Of a DNA stretch of 22,079 bases, positions 21,649 to 22,079 are shown piece after piece. Both the position numbers and the translations under genes were made by a program. Origin of the DNA: CAZUCD01 sp964618855 (GTDB lineage: Bacteria; Sumerlaeota; Sumerlaeia; SLMS01; JANRJK01); NCBI GenBank assembly GCA_964618855.1, contig CAZUCD010000058.1:1-22079 (forward strand), given 5' to 3'. The notes under the pieces are model-generated. The model worked only from the letters and a program-made list of their open reading frames with translations. It was not told the origin of the DNA and made no database searches. Numbering within the stretch: position 1 is the first letter of the stretch; every line of letters begins with the position of its first letter.

Positions 21649-22079
21649 ATGAACAACCCGAGCAGGATCACCTTCGCGCTGGCCACCGCCGCAGTGCTCT
21701 CCACGGCAATCGGCTGCAGGATTCCACCCGCCGGAGCCCGCCACGAAAGCGAGACCTCCTCCGCCAACACGGACGAGGTCATCCTGCTCGACCGCTACGT
21801 GGGGCCGCGGATCTACCCGGATCGCGTGTCGATCCTCCGCACCGACTTCTCGACCAACGAGGCCGGGTATCCCATGATGCAGTGCGAAATGCGCAACTTG
21901 CGCACGGGCAAGGAGCTGAAGTTCGACATCCGGTCCGTGTTCAAGGACGACCACGGCGCCGCGGTGGACACGACGGCCTGGAGCCCCGTGATCCTCGCCC
22001 CCGGCGAAACATACACCTACCGCGGCCTCGGCACTCGGAAGGACTCCGTCGACGCCCAGGTTCAGATCCGCAAGCTTAG
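21649..22079 (+). CDS. YcfL (DUF1425)-like lipoprotein (3' partial)
   Basis: The frame is open from the ATG at 21649 to the right edge; a TAG in the last three bases is in another frame, so the gene's end lies outside the window. GAGGA (21636-21640) precedes the ATG by eight bases. A signal peptide with lipobox AIGC (Cys23) precedes a Ser/Thr linker, then a beta-sandwich-like stretch (QCEMRNLRTGKELKFDIRSVFKDDHG, WSPVILAPGETYTYRG) resembling E. coli YcfL, which sits beside lpoB. At 143 codons it is close to the family's full length. It starts 23 bases after the COG3014-like gene, so the two form an operon. The next gene outside may be lpoB; this is a prediction. Confidence 0.7.
   Translation, partial: MNNPSRITFALATAAVLSTAIGCRIPPAGARHESETSSANTDEVILLDRYVGPRIYPDRVSILRTDFSTNEAGYPMMQCEMRNLRTGKELKFDIRSVFKDDHGAAVDTTAWSPVILAPGETYTYRGLGTRKDSVDAQVQIRKL

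Noticed and set aside
21240..22079. An open frame ending with a TAG at the last base of the window
   Set aside because: It is a shadow of the COG3014-like and YcfL-like genes; the real YcfL-like frame starts at 21649 and runs off the edge.

Overview
This is high-GC bacterial DNA from a diderm with lipopolysaccharide: lpxB is present, several lipoproteins and signal peptides are predicted, and a large AsmA-type envelope protein is encoded. A run of 10 Ns inside one gene, and genes cut at both ends, suggest a short scaffold from a draft or metagenome assembly. The phylum cannot be fixed from this window. The GC content, the expanded proteins and the repeat-filled spacers would suit a poorly sampled PVC-adjacent lineage (Planctomycetota, Sumerlaeota or Hydrogenedentota-like), but that is inference.

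Layout. Positions 1-1807 (+): the end of a TPR protein with a Pro/Thr-rich tail, then a small VOC/glyoxalase-fold protein. Positions 1868-4577 (-): a secreted Lys-C-like serine protease and a secreted thrombospondin type-3 repeat protein, separated by an AT-richer spacer with a hairpin terminator. Positions 4852-7409 (+): livK and livH of a branched-chain amino acid ABC transporter, overlapping by ATGA; livM, livG and livF are absent. Positions 7481-19931 (all -): in transcription order murA, a Gfo/Idh/MocA oxidoreductase, lpxB, der, plsY, a Zeta-like kinase with a small downstream partner, an alpha-glucan phosphorylase, an SRPBCC protein and an AsmA-like protein. This block joins peptidoglycan precursor synthesis, lipid A synthesis, ribosome assembly and phospholipid acylation. 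The gfo-lpxB-der-plsY-zeta-partner stretch has short spacers or overlaps and looks co-transcribed. Positions 20216-22079 (+): two lipoproteins that resemble the COG3014 and YcfL (DUF1425) families, which often sit beside the penicillin-binding-protein activator LpoB.

The most unusual content lies between the genes. Several spacers hold degenerate 7-bp tandem arrays, most units starting CGG and ending in a pyrimidine, and two hold an exact-period 8-bp array (GTCGAAAR). Most arrays begin within about 15 bases of a stop codon, and one runs right up to the der start codon. The leader of the Gfo/Idh gene can fold into a three-stem structure whose closing helix covers the Shine-Dalgarno sequence. 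These are the best candidates for undescribed elements; the protein-coding genes are mostly recognisable families.
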